Below, piece by piece: positions 36,595 through 50,134 of a stretch of 64,000 nt of DNA. Under the pieces are notes generated by a model. It had not been told where the DNA came from, ran no database searches, and was given only the letters and a program-made list of their open reading frames with translations. The translations under genes were made by a program, and so were the position numbers. Origin of the DNA: Terfezia claveryi (lineage: Eukaryota; Ascomycota; Pezizomycetes; Pezizales; Pezizaceae); NCBI GenBank assembly GCA_015179025.1, contig WHUX01000002.1:930001-994000 (forward strand), in the 5' to 3' direction. How positions within the stretch are numbered: the stretch's first letter is position 1; each line of letters starts with the position of its first letter.

Positions 36595-38385
36595 ATGTCC
36601 AGGAACGTTGAAGAATTACATGCCATTCCAGCAGCAGAAGAGGTATTAAGGGATATGCCCACGGAACAACAACATGGTGGGGTTGAACAGCACCTACAGC
36701 AGCAGCAACATAATGGCTCTGGTGCACCATCCGTAGAATTATTGCGCAGTTTATACCTCGGTACGACAAGCCCTTCCGTCAGCGGTCGTATTGGTCAAAT
36801 ATTGCGCCGTGGTAGTACTTCTATTACATTCACAACGGTCCCGATTGAATTTTTGCCAGTTACAAGACTTGATCCCTTAAACAAGAAGCGGATATTGGTG
36901 ACTGGAGTAAGTTTTTCATTGGTTTTCCCCGGGTGGCTTTCCGCCTTCTATCCATTATTCTGTTCATACCTCCGTAACCCTTCCTGCCTAGAGATACCCA
37001 TAGGTTACTGTTTATGGAATTTGAGATTGACAGTTAGTGTTAATTCTATGGACGATTCCAAGTATATGGTTGCTTCTGCTGAGTTTTTGCTTATTGTTGT
37101 CTAGGGCGCAGGTTTCGTTGGGTCACATTTGGTAGACCGACTCATGTTAATGGGTCATGATGTGATATGTGTCGATAACTACTTCACGGGAAGCAAGACC
37201 AATATTGCACATTGGATAGGCCATCCAAATTTTGAGTTGATACGGTACGATTTTCCATACCATTTACAAACAATTACCGAATAAAAGAGCTACTCTGGTG
37301 AACCATGCTTACACCTGGCTATTGTGATATTTATACCTCCATAGGCACGATGTAGTGGACCCAATTATGCTTGAGGTGGACCAGGTTTACCATCTTGCTT
37401 GCCCTGCAAGCCCAGTACACTATCAGTCCAACCCAGTTAAGACACTTAAAACCGGGTTCTTCGGGACGTGAGCGATCTCCACCCCACCTTTGAGTTCTAA
37501 ACAATCCCGCCTCAACTGACGTTGCCCTTTGCTCCTCTTCAGGTACAATATGCTTGGGCTTTCGAAGCGAGTGAAAGCACGTTTCCTGTTAGCTAGTACA
37601 TCTGGTAAGGCCAAACAATTATGAAACTTGAGTCTCAAGCCTGACGATAACAGAGGTTTACGGCTCACCTGAGGAACATCCACAAAGAGAGGAGTACTGG
37701 GGTCATGTAAATTGCATTGGACCAAGGGCATGCTATGATGAAGGAAAGAGGGTTGCCGAGGCCCTTGCGTATAGTTATGCTAGGCAAGATGGCGTTGATA
37801 TACGAGTTGCACGGATATTTAACACATTTGGTAGGGATTTAAGTGTATAACATTTTTGTGGCAAGACTCTGATATGCCATAGGGCCCCGGATGAATTGGA
37901 ATGACGGCCGAGTTGTTTCAAACTTCATACTCCAGGCGCTCCGAGGAGAGGACCTAACTATATATGGTGACGGGGCAGCAACTCGGTCTTTCCAATATGT
38001 TCATGATTTGGTCGATGGACTGATCAAACTCATGGCGAGTGATTGCACGGAGCCGGTCAATTTGGGGACACCACAAGAATACACCATCGAGGAATTTGCA
38101 AGATTGTCTATTGACTTGGTGAGCGAGGTTAGAGCGGGAAAGGAAACTATAAAATCCAAGATAATACACCTTCCACCTGTCACAGACGACCCACCGAAAC
38201 GGAGACCAGATATTACGAGGGCAAAGGAGCGACTTGGATGGGAACCGAAGTGGAAAGTCCGGGAAGGGATGCTGGAAACAAGTGAGTCTCACAACAAAAT
38301 CAATCTTCCTACTTTTGCGACACACAGGCTGTACTGACGACCTCATTTGACAGTTGCATACTTTTCACAAACATTACAGCCATAA
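36595..38385 (+). CDS. UXS1: UDP-glucuronate decarboxylase (UDP-xylose synthase)
   Basis: Short-chain dehydrogenase-type enzyme that converts UDP-glucuronate to UDP-xylose with bound NAD. Seven exons: 36595-36906, 37105-37244, 37345-37467, 37543-37604, 37654-37830, 37883-38281 and 38354-38385, 414 aa, all phases consistent. Residues 1-95 are a Gln-rich non-catalytic leader. The Rossmann motif is completed across intron 1 (ILVTG plus [13 protein letters not shown]). Then come [25 protein letters not shown], the Ser/Thr triad site with [11 protein letters not shown], the catalytic Tyr and Lys in [21 protein letters not shown] and [13 protein letters not shown]. The last exon encodes only AYFSQTLQP. 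The proline-containing CPASPVHYQ loop and length are typical of UXS over dTDP-glucose dehydratases. No membrane anchor is seen. Confidence 0.92.
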
Positions 38386-38515
38386 TGGCCGGTATCACTT
38401 AGTGGCTCATAGCGGTTACTAACTGGTGTTACGTTAATTGTTGGGCCCGTAATTTATAATATCACCTTTGGGAAATTGAAAGAAATGGCGCTATAAACCC
38501 AAGAATTTGTTTGCT

Positions 38516-39616
38516 TTATGCCACGATTAAAACGGCGCTTGGCACTAATTTTGCCTCCTTGAGTGTCATTCCAAAATCCGAACTGCCATAGGTCTTCTTC
38601 GGGAAAGTAGTCGTAAATGTCGAAGGCCTCATGCCACGCTCTCCTTCTATGGCAGATGCAACCTCAAACAGAGTTGTTTCCGCTGGGAACGATTTCACCA
38701 GAGGCATTCCAGACGGGAGCCGAAGCTGTAACCGTGCCTCTGTATAAGAGGACGCAGGTTTTGGTTGTGAGGCCAGTGCTGCTGGGGCTGCAGCTGCGGT
38801 TGCTTCAATTGACCTTCCTTCCCTGACGGCCTTTTCTGTCTCCGCCTTGAGCCTACGTGCTTCTTGATCAGCTTTGATCTGGGCACGAATCTTCTCTTTT
38901 GCGACTGCGTCTCCTTGCTTCTCGCGTTTACGTTTCTCGGCTTCCTTTAATTGTTCACGCTTGCGGAGCTCTTCTTTGATGCGGTCGGCTTCGGCGTCGT
39001 TCTTGCGGCGAATGGCTTCATTGGCGCGCTGTGCCTTTTGGTCCACGATGGCTTGCGTTGCTCGCTTTTCGGCCAATCTGAACCCTAGAATTAGCTTCCA
39101 GCAAGCACCAGCACAGAAAGGGTTTAGCACTTTTTCCGGAGCATCTCCAAATGTGCAGCCTTCTCCTCTTCGGTCATAGGTATGGCCTCTTCTGTTGACT
39201 CCTCGAAATTATCGTGTCCCCTGCACAACCCAGTCAATTTTAAGCTCCATCTCTCCTCTCTGGGTTATAGCTGGTACATACGTCCTACTAGCATGGAACT
39301 CGGCCTTTGGCTTTGTGTTGAACAGCTTTCCACAATCCGAGCACTTGAGACTCTTTGCTTCTGGGCCCACTGCAGAGCGCCCATCACCCTCTCCTTGCTC
39401 CCCAAATGGATCTTCTTCACCTGGTGGCTCTGTGGCTGCATGAGTAGCAGCTTCCCCAGACCGATGGCCTTCCTTAGCTTCTAGCTCTTCGATAGAAATA
39501 TCTTCATTGTCACCAAGCCAGGTAATAGCGTCATTGAAGCCTTTAGTCTTTTTGAGAGCGAGGGCCACTCGGCGGGGGTCGAAGCCCATTTCAACGAGGT
39601 TCTCGTAGTCTCCCAT
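38516..39616 (-). CDS. UBA/UBX-domain Cdc48 cofactor (SAKS1/UBXN1-like)
   Basis: Adaptor linking ubiquitinated substrates to the p97/Cdc48 ATPase in the known family. Exons 39282-39616, 39131-39220 and 38516-39077 (introns 61 and 53 nt), 328 aa. Residues 1-40 form a UBA domain (LVEMGFDPRRVALALKKTKG, AITWLGDNE). Residues about 88-113 carry the zinc-finger-like CSDCGKLFNTKPKAEFHASRT, completed across intron 1 by GHDNFEESTEE. A long charged coiled coil follows, then the UBX domain from about residue 245 (ARLQLRLPSGMPLVKSFPAE) with the p97-binding loop FPKKTY in place of the canonical FPR. It is convergent with UXS1, 130 bp apart. Confidence 0.92.
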
Positions 39617-40218
39617 TTAGGTATTCAAATATACGGTAATGGAGAGGATCTAAGATAGGTTTGGGGTATGCTGTGACAGTAAAATGATTCTGGTAGGACG
39701 GTAATCTGGGTTGTAGAACGGCAGCTCTGGGGTGCAACAATATTAATGGGATATGTGTTAATACGTGGGATGTGGGGGAAGCATGTCAGCCAAGACAAAA
39801 TCGGTCGCATGTGCTCACGGGGCTGGCTCTCGTTAGCAGGAGAAGATACGTTTGTTGGGGAACATAGGAATGGAGCACGTACATGTACATCCTGTACGTA
39901 CATAAATACTTGGTGCTTGGGCAAGCTGTAGATCACGTCGATTTGTAGTTCACCAAACCCGAAGCTTCGTGGTGGCCACGGGCAACGTCAACTTCAAGCG
40001 AGGTAACGTTTAAGCAAGCATCGAGCCAGGTCACTAGGCCCAATCTCTTGATTGTACTAAAGTTTGAACCACCTCCCCGTCTTGCACCCCCTCCGCACTC
40101 CCCGAAACCTTGCTAAACAAAAACAAAATCTCTGCAAAACGAACCTCACTCTTTTCCGGAAATCCGCAGGTACCGACACACATAACCGACATACGTATAT
40201 TTCCACCATTTACACACG
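39617..40218. promoter_or_regulatory. Divergent promoter region UBX/VAP
   Basis: About 0.6 kb between divergent starts. It includes short palindromes such as ACGTACATGTACATCCTGTA near 39878. No specific factor site is claimed. Confidence 0.4.
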
Positions 40219-41434
40219 ATGCATATTGCTCTTGAGCCGTCCGAGCTCGGTTTCCGCCGTGAGTGTTGTACCTACATGGTCTCGAGATAGTTGACAGCTC
40301 GACCAACTCCAGCAGCTGTGGAAACATTTCAGCTAGGAGTCGTGCGCTGACAAGGAATGCGCAACTTGCAGGACCGTTTACTCAGGAGGTAACCCAGTCT
40401 CTGACCATCAAAAATACCCACTATGAGCCAGTTGCTTTCAAGGTTCGTTCCGCCCCTTTACGTCCGTGTGTCTTGCATAGGGATTGTAGCTGATGGGAAA
40501 CGACAGGTTAAAACGACAGCACCAAAACAGTACGAAACCCCCATAAAGCCAATGCTTCGATAGTTACTAAAGATGGTGATGTAGGTACTGCGTGCGACCA
40601 AACTCAGGACGGATAGAGGCTGGGCAGTCGGTGACCGTCAAAGGTATGGCACGTCGGTATTCTGTCAATGGAGGTATCTGCTGACCATTCATGGCAGTTT
40701 TATTGCAGGCAATGAAGGAGGATCCACCCGCAGATTTCAGATGTCGAGACAAGTTCTTGGTCCAGTCTGTGGCGATTACCGCCGATAAAGAGTCGCAGAG
40801 TGCCGCTGAAATTGTATGGTTCATTATACCTCCAGCAAACACAAGTTCCATACTAACAAGCATAATCACACTTTTCTAGTGGACTTATGTCGACAAAAAC
40901 GACAAGGGGGCTATCGAAGAGAGGAAAATCCGAGTAGTATTCCTACCTGTTGAGGGTGAATCCAATGGCCTCAATACAGTGGTAAATCCAGTCCCTTCTC
41001 ATCATCCTGGGATCTTGTCACTGATATATTCTATCTAGCCTACATCCCGACCCCCGTCCTATCAAGAAACCAACTCTACCACCCGCCCCGCCCCCACCGG
41101 CCCAGTCTCCAAATCAGAATCCAGGCCAGATGACTACGTATCCCGAGCCGAAACAGCCTCCCACCTCACCACGCCATCCACCAGTCCACCAAATAGTGAC
41201 CTCACCGCTCAGTTAGCAGAAGCTAGGCAACAACTTGCCAAGCTACGAAAGCAATTGGCTGACCAGGAAGCCAGAGGACTCCGCCAGAGGAATGTTTCGT
41301 CATCCGATGAGAAGGCAGCTGGTGGTGGTCAATCTGCTATGCAAATGGGTATGCAGGCAGCTCCTGATGGCGTGCCTGTCAAGATAGTGGCTGTGTTGTG
41401 TCTTGTGTCGTTCTTGCTTGCTTTACTATTCTAG
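40219..41434 (+). CDS. VAP/Scs2-like ER contact-site protein
   Basis: Tail-anchored ER protein whose MSP domain binds FFAT-motif partners at membrane contact sites. Seven exons: 40219-40258, 40372-40442, 40507-40529, 40585-40643, 40698-40813, 40880-40981 and 41039-41434, 268 aa. The MSP domain runs through residues 1-125: ALEPSELGFRPFTQEVTQS, LTIKNTHYEPVAFKVKTTA, PKQYCVRPNSGRIEAGQSV and CRDKFLVQSV. A Pro/Ser/Thr-rich linker follows, then a short coiled coil (AEARQQLAKLRKQLADQ) and a C-terminal membrane segment (VAVLCLVSFLLALLF). Exon 3 is only 23 nt. Every junction restores the MSP consensus, so the model is strong. Confidence 0.93.
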
Positions 41435-42003
41435 TGGGCAGAGTCTGCTGTGGAAAGGTTCTCAACCGACTGCAGATGTAAGAATATACTATGGCCCTCT
41501 TGTGATCAGGGCTGATGGAATAGAGCTGGAATGTTTTTTTTTGGAGGACGCATATACGTGCAACAGCTTCATCATCAAGGGTCAAAGGATATGCATTCTC
41601 GAGGAGGATTAATAATGATCCGGTTCTTTTTCCTTTATATCCATCTATCATCGCCCCTTTGTCCCTTTGTCCCTTTGTCCCTTTCGTCACTTTTGTCACA
41701 CCCATCCCTTGCCTATTTGTACTCCCGCCGGCGTATTGTGTTCAGAAACGTTGCCCACTTTTCTTCTTTATTTTTCTGTTTATTCGTATCGTATTTTCTT
41801 TTGCCAGGCAATAAATCGCCCCCCAAAATATAACAGATCTGTAATCTATGACACGGGAAAATACTCCACCGGTCACGTGCATTAACTAAATATCTAATTA
41901 AAATTACTGTACAGAACTTTGAGTTTAACCCAAAGTGACATTTATATGGCAAATTTGAGATCATATCAGAAACAGATATCTAATCCGGCATTGCACCATA
42001 ATC
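41435..42003. other. Convergent region VAP/DES1 with CTTTGTCCC repeats
   Basis: About 0.57 kb. Near 41655-41686 there are about four tandem copies of a 9-bp CTTTGTCCC unit. The rest is A/T-rich 3' sequence. Confidence 0.6.
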
Positions 42004-43269
42004 TCATGAATATTTCTTAACCTCGTCATTTTCTAGCTCATCTCTGGTCCAAGCGGCCGTAACCTTCTTCGACTGTTCTCTCTTGACTCGGCTCCACAAA
42101 GACAAATCAGTATTCCAGATGAATTCCCAGATTACCCATGACCAGGATGTATGGGTAGGTAGTGGCTCATAGAACTCCTTTGCAATCTGGGTGAGTTTAG
42201 GTAGCCTTGTCCATGGAATAGCGGGGAAGTCGTGGTGCTCATTGTGGTACCCGACATTGTAGGTGACAAGGTTAAGAATACCATAGTATGAGTAAGTTTC
42301 TGCGGCCAGGATATTGGGGTCATTGGACTTGGGCTTAGAAGTAAGCTGATTCTCGAAAATGTACTGTTGGTTGCAGTTAGCGTATGCACCGGTGGGTAGG
42401 TAAGGGATACATACGTGCTCGGCAATGAAGTGTCCCGCGCAAGGGTGCAAAGACCCGGCAAGGAAACTGCTCATAAGGAGATACCATAGAGAGTTGGCCC
42501 CGGCAAACTTGACGAGGAAGATATCGAAGATAATTTGGACAGCAACGTTCAAGAGGTGGATCTTGGTGAATGGAATCTGATAGACCATCATAGGACGGAG
42601 TGCGTAGAAGAATATCTGGAACGTGGCGAAGAAGGTCTTGCCAAGGACAGAATCCAAAAAAATGGCTTCATATTTGGTGGGTAGGTCAGTGTCGAGACCG
42701 TCGACTCCGAGTGCTTTGTGATGGGTGAGATGATACGGCTACATGCAACGTCGTTAGCTATGACACCGGCTAGGCAGGTATTGACATACCCTGAACGAAG
42801 CACTGTACGGAATTCCAATTGGCAAATTTGCAAATATAGCAAGCAATCGATTTGCCACTGGCGACCTGAACGCGAGATTATGGGAGATTTCATGAATGGA
42901 GAGGAAGAGATTCTGGTTTGCCGTGGCCCCAACAACATATGCAGTCAAAAGGAACTGCCATGAGAATATGGGGGAGTCTCGAAGCAGGTACGCTGCGGTC
43001 ACTTGGATAGACACTACAAATAGCACGATACACTTTGTCAAGGGTTCGTAGCCACAAAGTTTCGTTACTTCCGGGTGAGCCTTAATAATCTGATGCCTGC
43101 GGGTGCGATGTGGTTCCTCCTGATATGTCTAAACAACACACATGTCAGCAAACATCTCGAGCGGACGACCCTGTATACCTACCCAAACCCAATCGTTCGT
43201 ATTCTTCGAAGCCGGTGGCTCCACGGGGAAGGGGACTTTCGCCCCTGAAATTGTAGCTGTCTTCGACAT
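42004..43269 (-). CDS. DES1: Dihydroceramide delta-4 desaturase
   Basis: Introduces the delta-4 double bond into sphingoid bases in the ER. Exons 43183-43269, 42790-43128 and 42004-42738 (introns 54 and 50 nt), 386 aa. Splicing joins DWVW to TYQEEPHRTRRHQIIKAHPE, the conserved N-terminus of the family. The three histidine boxes are present: HEISHN, HLTHH (just after intron 2, in PYHLTHHKALGVDGLDTD) and HNEHHDFP. Four or so hydrophobic segments and NQNLFLSIHEISHNLAFRSP match the family. An in-frame upstream ATG at 43317 would add 16 residues; the downstream ATG is preferred by position. Confidence 0.94.
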
Positions 43270-43580
43270 TTGTAACAAGCGTAAAGAGGAGTCACGCGAT
43301 GTCACAAAGATGGGCAAGATATAAAGAGCGTTGGGAGAGTCAAGAACGGAAAAAAAGGAGCGAGCTACGTAGATCGTGGGAAGCTCAATTCATTATGGTT
43401 CAGCAGCTCCCTTTTGCTGAAAGCTGAGCCGGGCTAGACTACACAGAGCAGAGATCGCCTTGCAACCACAAGTACAGATGTCGAATAAAACACCCGCTAC
43501 AATATACAAGAACACGATAAATCAATTTTCCTATGCATTTCGTTTTTTTTGCCACACTTCAATACCAAATACCCATCATT

Positions 43581-45266
<1,686 letters not shown>

Positions 45267-45450
45267 TTTTTGGAGGGCAGAGGCAGGACAATTCCTCGTT
45301 GCTAATCAAGGGACGCTGAACGCGGGGGCTCTTGGGGTGTCGATTAGTCAGTGGATGACTACCTACAGTCAGAATGACATCAGGCAGAGTGCCCCGCTAC
45401 ACTTGAACAAACCTGCGCTCCGCTCTTGATTCTACAAACGGATTGAGGCT

Positions 45451-46286
45451 TTGGGCAATGGTGCGGGAATGCTATTTCACTGGCCCCTCACTCGACAGCT
45501 ACATCATGCTTTTCAACTAAACTGTGGTCGTTTGCTCGTCGCCCCATCCCTTCAATCTTACTCCAAGTTTTATTCGTCAGCATTCCGAGCTACTGAAGAT
45601 TCCACTCACTATGATACGCTCAACCTCCCCTATAACGCGACAGCGGCTGAAATAAAAAGGTTCAGCTCCTCTACTCATATATCTTACCTTAATTACAAGA
45701 AGTTAACATCGAGGTCAGACGTTACTATGAGCTTAGCAAAGCTCATCATCCAGACCGAAATCCCAAGGACCCTGGCGCAGCCGCACGATTTGCGCTGATC
45801 AGTGATGCTTATGCTGTTATTGGCAATACAGTAAAACGTGAAAAATACGATAGAGATCTAGCTCGGTCCCATGGTATCAGGCATCAGCGGCCGAGTGGCC
45901 CAGCGGGAGGAAGGCCAGCCAGTGGGCTGAGCAGGCGCCGGACTCAGTTCCATGGACCTCCTCCCTCTTTTTTCAGGAACGGCGGTTTGGGGAGGGCTAC
46001 GCGCGCAAGCCAAGCTAGGACGGCAGGTGGTGTAGGTGGATTTGGGATTGGTGGAGCACAAAGCGGACGAAATGACGATGTCCCTCATTTTGATTTCGAG
46101 CGACATAGGGCCCAGCAAGAACGCCGGCGGCGGCCCATGACACAAAAGGAGTTCGACTTTGCTACGAGCGGAATCATTGTGCCTATGCTAGGAATTGCAA
46201 GTTTACTTATTGTTGCTGTCGCAATAGCGTCGCGGGATTCAAAGCCAGTGGATGCGAGAAAGCATGGCAGTGACACAACGCAATAG
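45451..46286 (+). CDS. Mitochondrial J-domain protein with C-terminal membrane segment
   Basis: Co-chaperone that stimulates a mitochondrial Hsp70 (inferred). Exons 45451-45659 and 45719-46286 (59-nt intron), 258 aa. Residues 1-45 are basic and hydroxylated like a presequence. The J domain begins HYDTLNLPYNATAAEIKR and continues after the splice with RYYELSKAHHPDRNPKDPG, containing the essential HPD, and ALISDAYAVIGNTVKREKYD. A Gly/Arg-rich linker follows, then FDFERHRAQQERRRRP and a single membrane segment (GIIVPMLGIASLLIVAVAIA). The layout resembles yeast Jid1-type inner-membrane J proteins. A second in-frame ATG lies six codons in. It shares a 184-bp promoter gap with MAP2. Confidence 0.88.
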
Positions 46287-46460
46287 AAACTTATATGTTT
46301 TGGTCGTGGTCTTTCATGTTCTCCTCAGAGGAACGAGACTTCGAAGATCTAGATTGAATGGTGCTATACTCTACAATGCAAAAGCCAAAAATTACAAATG
46401 GACGTGAATTTCCAGCCAGATATTCCAACCCTCTTGCACCACACTATTTCACATTATGAT

Positions 46461-47651
46461 TTAACCCTCCAACGTGAAAGACAAGCCGACCTAGGAAATG
46501 TCAGCCATTGCTTACTACTAGTAAATTACTACGGTAACAAACCTTGTGCGCAGACTCATTCAGCCTCTGGGTATCGATGGAGGCACCGAGGCCGAGAGTA
46601 ACTCCAGGTCTAAGGAGCTGGTTGTAGGCAAGGGCAGCAATCCCCTGGTTGTTGATCTTGGCCTATATCAGACTTAGCACCGATCCTCTACATAACACCA
46701 TAGATCTTACCTTAACGAAGGCAGCAGAGTCGAGCTTGTACTTGGTCGCAATTTCAAGAGAGGGCTGGCCAGAGCCTTGAGCATCCCAAGAGGCCTTAGC
46801 ACCAGCCTCAACCAAAGCATTGACCCTGTGGTAGTAAGAGGCGGAGAAAACGCTCAAGTTGTTGGTCGCGGTGATGGCAGCAGTGTATTCTGCGATGGAG
46901 TACCCAACAGCGGCGGAGTAGCGGGTAATGCGCCCATCGTTGACGTCATATCCAACCTCGGCGCCAGCAAGGAAACCATCATGCCCAACAACGGCATCAC
47001 CGTTGAAGGAGGGTCCCTTGAGAAGATCAAAGAACGCACGGGCGTGGAAGAGGGGTTGCTTGAAGTGAAGATTGAGCTTAGCACCCTTAGACTTGGATGC
47101 AGGGAGGAATTGAGTGAGAATCTCAGCCTTGAGTCCATTGGCAAGCGTGTTGTCAAGCTCGATCTTGGTGTCAAGAGCGTTGGACGTGGTCCAAGCCTGG
47201 GTGAGAGTCAAACCTAGCCAAGGGTGCTTCAGTATATTCTGTCATCCGACCAACAGTATCTACACTAGGAGGTTCAAAACTCACCAGTTGGCTTGTCGGT
47301 GTACTTAGCCTCAATCTATATCACAGTAAATTAGTAGAAGTGTCAGAAATATAGTCTTCGAGTAAACATACGCTGCCAGCAATGGCACCCTGCTTATGGT
47401 CGGACTTTCCCTTCACAGTGAATTGGACACCATTGGGAGCCTTGGACTTGACCTCAAGGTTGGCTGTTGAATATTGTCAACGGTAAGTTTCTAGCCCCAG
47501 GGTGGATCTGACCAACCAGAGGCGGTGTGGTAGAAATCTTTGCTCAAAAGCTGTATTGAGGAGTTAGTATTACGGATTCGATGCAGGAACATATAGAGGC
47601 TCTTACATCATTGGCAGGCTTAGCGATGTCAGAAAATGGGACAGGAGCCAT
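46461..47651 (-). CDS. POR1: Mitochondrial outer-membrane porin (VDAC)
   Basis: Beta-barrel channel for metabolites across the outer membrane. Seven exons right to left: 47607-47651, 47517-47550, 47372-47463, 47285-47315, 46711-47213, 46543-46662 and 46461-46490, 284 aa. It starts [20 protein letters not shown], the conserved N-terminal helix, and continues [40 protein letters not shown] and [20 protein letters not shown]. The last exon encodes only VGLSFTLEG, completing [11 protein letters not shown], the family's C-terminal beta signal. Exons as short as 30-34 nt are supported by perfect phase and homology. It is convergent with the J-protein gene, 174 bp apart. Confidence 0.95.
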
Positions 47652-48455
47652 TGTGGAATACGAGGGTATCTGTTGGGAGTGAACGTAGGGAGCGAGCAAT
47701 AGAGTGGGTGCTGGTAGTCAAATGGGACTGACTGTTTAAGTGGTGGGAGCAGGAATTTTTTCGGGTAAGGGTATTACAGGAACGAGTACAGGGGAAGCGG
47801 AGTAGGGGATGTTGAGGACAAGAAAGCGTAATATTCCGCGCCAACGGATGTCCCTGGCGGCTGCTACGGTGTGGGGAGAGGGGAAAGGCCAGCCGCAGGG
47901 TTTAGGGTTCGCCAAAGGAGATCTACACCCGGCGACTTGTTATATTTTATAAACCCCTCCGGAATACTAGCAGGAATCCGTCTTCGCAAGAGGGTTGTAT
48001 ACAAGTGTACCACGAATGTCCAGATCTAAAACGTTGATTTCTAGAGGTGCTCCAGGTAGTGTAGTCTAGAGGTACTTATTGGATGCACTCATGACATGGT
48101 GTACACAATCGCGGAATACTGTGTTTCAAGCTCACCACCGCCAGCAATCTAGCCATAAGAAAAATTTGGTACAAATCTAAGGAAAAGCTCTGTACAGAAA
48201 CGACACCGAACAAAGGAGTGCATGGTATATTTTTACATCCCCAACACCTTCCTGACCCTCCCCCTGAAGCTCGTCTGCTGACTTCGCAGGAAAAAAAGGG
48301 TAAGCCCATGGACCTATAATACTAGTATATACAAGGAAGCATAGAATTACAAGAGTACAGATAATTGGAATTATGTTCAACCCACCCAAGCATAAGCTAA
48401 CAGCCCAAAAAGCCACGCAGTGTTCACTATAACTAAGAAAGTACAACTCATCCGC
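47652..48455. other. POR1 upstream region
   Basis: About 0.8 kb holding the POR1 promoter and the 3' sequence of the sensor-like gene. No further feature recognised. Confidence 0.5.
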
Positions 48456-49214
48456 CTAGAAGTTGGCAGAGGGGTTGACGGTTCCTGGTGGTTTGTGATA
48501 TTGGTCAAGCGTTGCTTTGAAAGCGTCTTGTTGCCGCATGGGATTGGTGGAGCTGGGTGAACCTCGAATATCATCATCAAAACCGGTGCCAGACTTCTTC
48601 CTCCTCAGCCGGAATCCTACAATGAGCAGCGCACCAATTATGACGGCTCCTCCAACTCCTACTACAACTCCAATGATCGTATTCCTGGTACTTATAGAAA
48701 TACCACCACTACCATTATTCCCACTATCCTTAGGAGATTGACTGAGTCCCGTTGAGGTCTCGACCGTTGTCTGAATTTCGGAGGTGTAAATGGTGGACAT
48801 AGAGCGTGTTCCACTGATGGTAAGTGTCACAGTCGCAACCTCTCTCGTTTTTGTTGTAATGCGAGTTGTGATGCGAGTTGTTGTGCCTGGTTGTTGAGTA
48901 GTACTTTCAGTCGCAGTAGTTTCTGTTGTGGTTGGCGTCTCAGTGGTTGAAGGACTGGTTGGAATGGTCGTTGTCGAAGGAGTTTGGGGTTCCGTAGTTG
49001 TTATTTCGTCTGATGTGGTAACTATAATAGATGTGGTAGTTGGCGTCGTCACTGGCGGACTTGTGGCTGTCGTGCTTCTTGTTGCCGTATCATTGTTTTC
49101 TTGTCTCTTTTCCAACACAAAGTCCACAATCTCGCCCACAACATTGAAAGCAGATACTGTAGAGAAGCATATCAAAAACGCCGTAATCAAGAGAATGACA
49201 AATCGTCTATTCAT
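48456..49214 (-). CDS. Mid2-like Ser/Thr-rich single-pass surface protein
   Basis: Likely cell-wall stress sensor by architecture, not by clear homology. Single exon from the ATG at 49214, 252 aa. Residues 1-23 are a signal peptide (MNRRFVILLITAFLICFSTV). A possible Kex2 site (LEKRQ) follows at about residue 37. Residues 45-160 are dominated by Thr, Ser and Pro, a dense O-mannosylation stem with little Cys. The membrane segment (TIIGVVVGVGGAVIIGALLIV) is followed by RLRRKK and a 55-residue cytoplasmic tail ending NPSANF. An upstream in-frame ATG at 49280 would hide the signal peptide, so it was not chosen. Could equally be a generic WSC- or Wsc-less sensor or adhesin. Confidence 0.75.
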   Translation of the reverse strand: MNRRFVILLITAFLICFSTVSAFNVVGEIVDFVLEKRQENNDTATRSTTATSPPVTTPTTTSIIVTTSDEITTTEPQTPSTTTIPTSPSTTETPTTTETTATESTTQQPGTTTRITTRITTKTREVATVTLTISGTRSMSTIYTSEIQTTVETSTGLSQSPKDSGNNGSGGISISTRNTIIGVVVGVGGAVIIGALLIVGFRLRRKKSGTGFDDDIRGSPSSTNPMRQQDAFKATLDQYHKPPGTVNPSANF

Positions 49215-49836
49215 CGCGAAGCGTTTCCTGTGGGGAGCGCACACGTACAGATGTTGACCACACTGAAACCGTAATCGCAAGCTGAGAGGAAACTAAGGGC
49301 TGAGGGTTTATGGACTAGTTGATTTATTTGCCAGAGACGAAATGAGATAGAATTTATATTTCAGGGAATGGGTGTAAGCGACGTAGTATAGGGATGGCTA
49401 GGAATTGCTGGGGATATATCTGCGCCGAAAGGGGGTTGGTGCTTTCTGCAGCAGGCTAAGCAGGTCTAGGCGATGGAAAAGAGTGAGAAAAGAGTTTGAG
49501 GGGGAGGTAAAATAGAGTGTTGGACTTAGTGGAATATACTTAGTAACAAATTGATAGAATGCGGATGAGGTGGGGGGAGGGGAAGAGAGGGCAGGATCTA
49601 GATAGAAGGAGATTGGAATGAGAGGAAGAAATTGAAGGATCAGAAGTGTGAGGTGGTGTGGCGGAGTGACTGAACTGGGTCATATTCCGTACCTAAGTAA
49701 ATGGTAAGCCAAGAACGCCTGATTTAATCCTGTTTACTTCAAAGGATTTTGGCTGGATGGTTAAATTTATATGAATTTATGCTCCTGAGGCGGCCAAATG
49801 TTTTAATTAGTAGTATCTATATATGGCCACATGTAC
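49215..49836. other. Promoter side of the sensor-like gene
   Basis: About 0.6 kb, purine-rich on the plus strand (GGGGAGG-type runs 49500-49650). No gene supported. Confidence 0.5.
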
Positions 49837-49845
49837 GGAGATGCA

Positions 49846-49855
49846 TAGTCTGGTT
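49846..49855 (+). mobile_element. TAGTC micro-insertion, 10 bp, 9-bp duplication
   Basis: The insert TAGTCTGGTT lies between exact GGAGATGCA at 49837-49845 and 49856-49864. This is a minimal form. Confidence 0.8.
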
Positions 49856-49986
49856 GGAGATGCAAACCAAAAGTCCTTCCTAACTGCATATGTTTCTATG
49901 CCAACATAAATAATTGACATAGCCTCTACTTCACACGCCCCTAGTCACGCCCCTGCTAGTCTGTTCTCTGCTAGCAGCTCTCTCTG

Positions 49987-50022
49987 TAGTCTGGTTGGCA
50001 CAACACGACTACAACCAGACTA
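49987..50022. mobile_element. 36-bp TAGTC element with inverted ends
   Basis: TAGTCTGGTTG at the left and CAACCAGACTA at the right are perfect 11-bp inverted ends around CACAAC-type sequence. No matching 9-bp flanks. It suggests that the TAGTC end can occur as both termini of one unit. Confidence 0.6.
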
Positions 50023-50047
50023 CCTACAGTACATATGTATCTCTCTG

Positions 50048-50059
50048 TAGTCTGGCTTG
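50048..50059 (+). mobile_element. TAGTC micro-insertion, 12 bp, 9-bp duplication
   Basis: The insert TAGTCTGGCTTG lies between exact ATCTCTCTG at 50039-50047 and 50060-50068. Confidence 0.8.
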
Positions 50060-50134
50060 ATCTCTCTGCGGCGCTTGCAAACACCGTTTTGGCTAGCCGG
50101 TGGCTTGGCGTACCCGTTTGGCTGCCAACCAGAC

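Noticed and set aside
47508..47520. ACCAACCAGAGG inside the VDAC gene resembles the micro-insertion terminus
   Set aside because: It spans an exon/intron boundary, lacks the final ACTA and has no flanking duplication; chance match.
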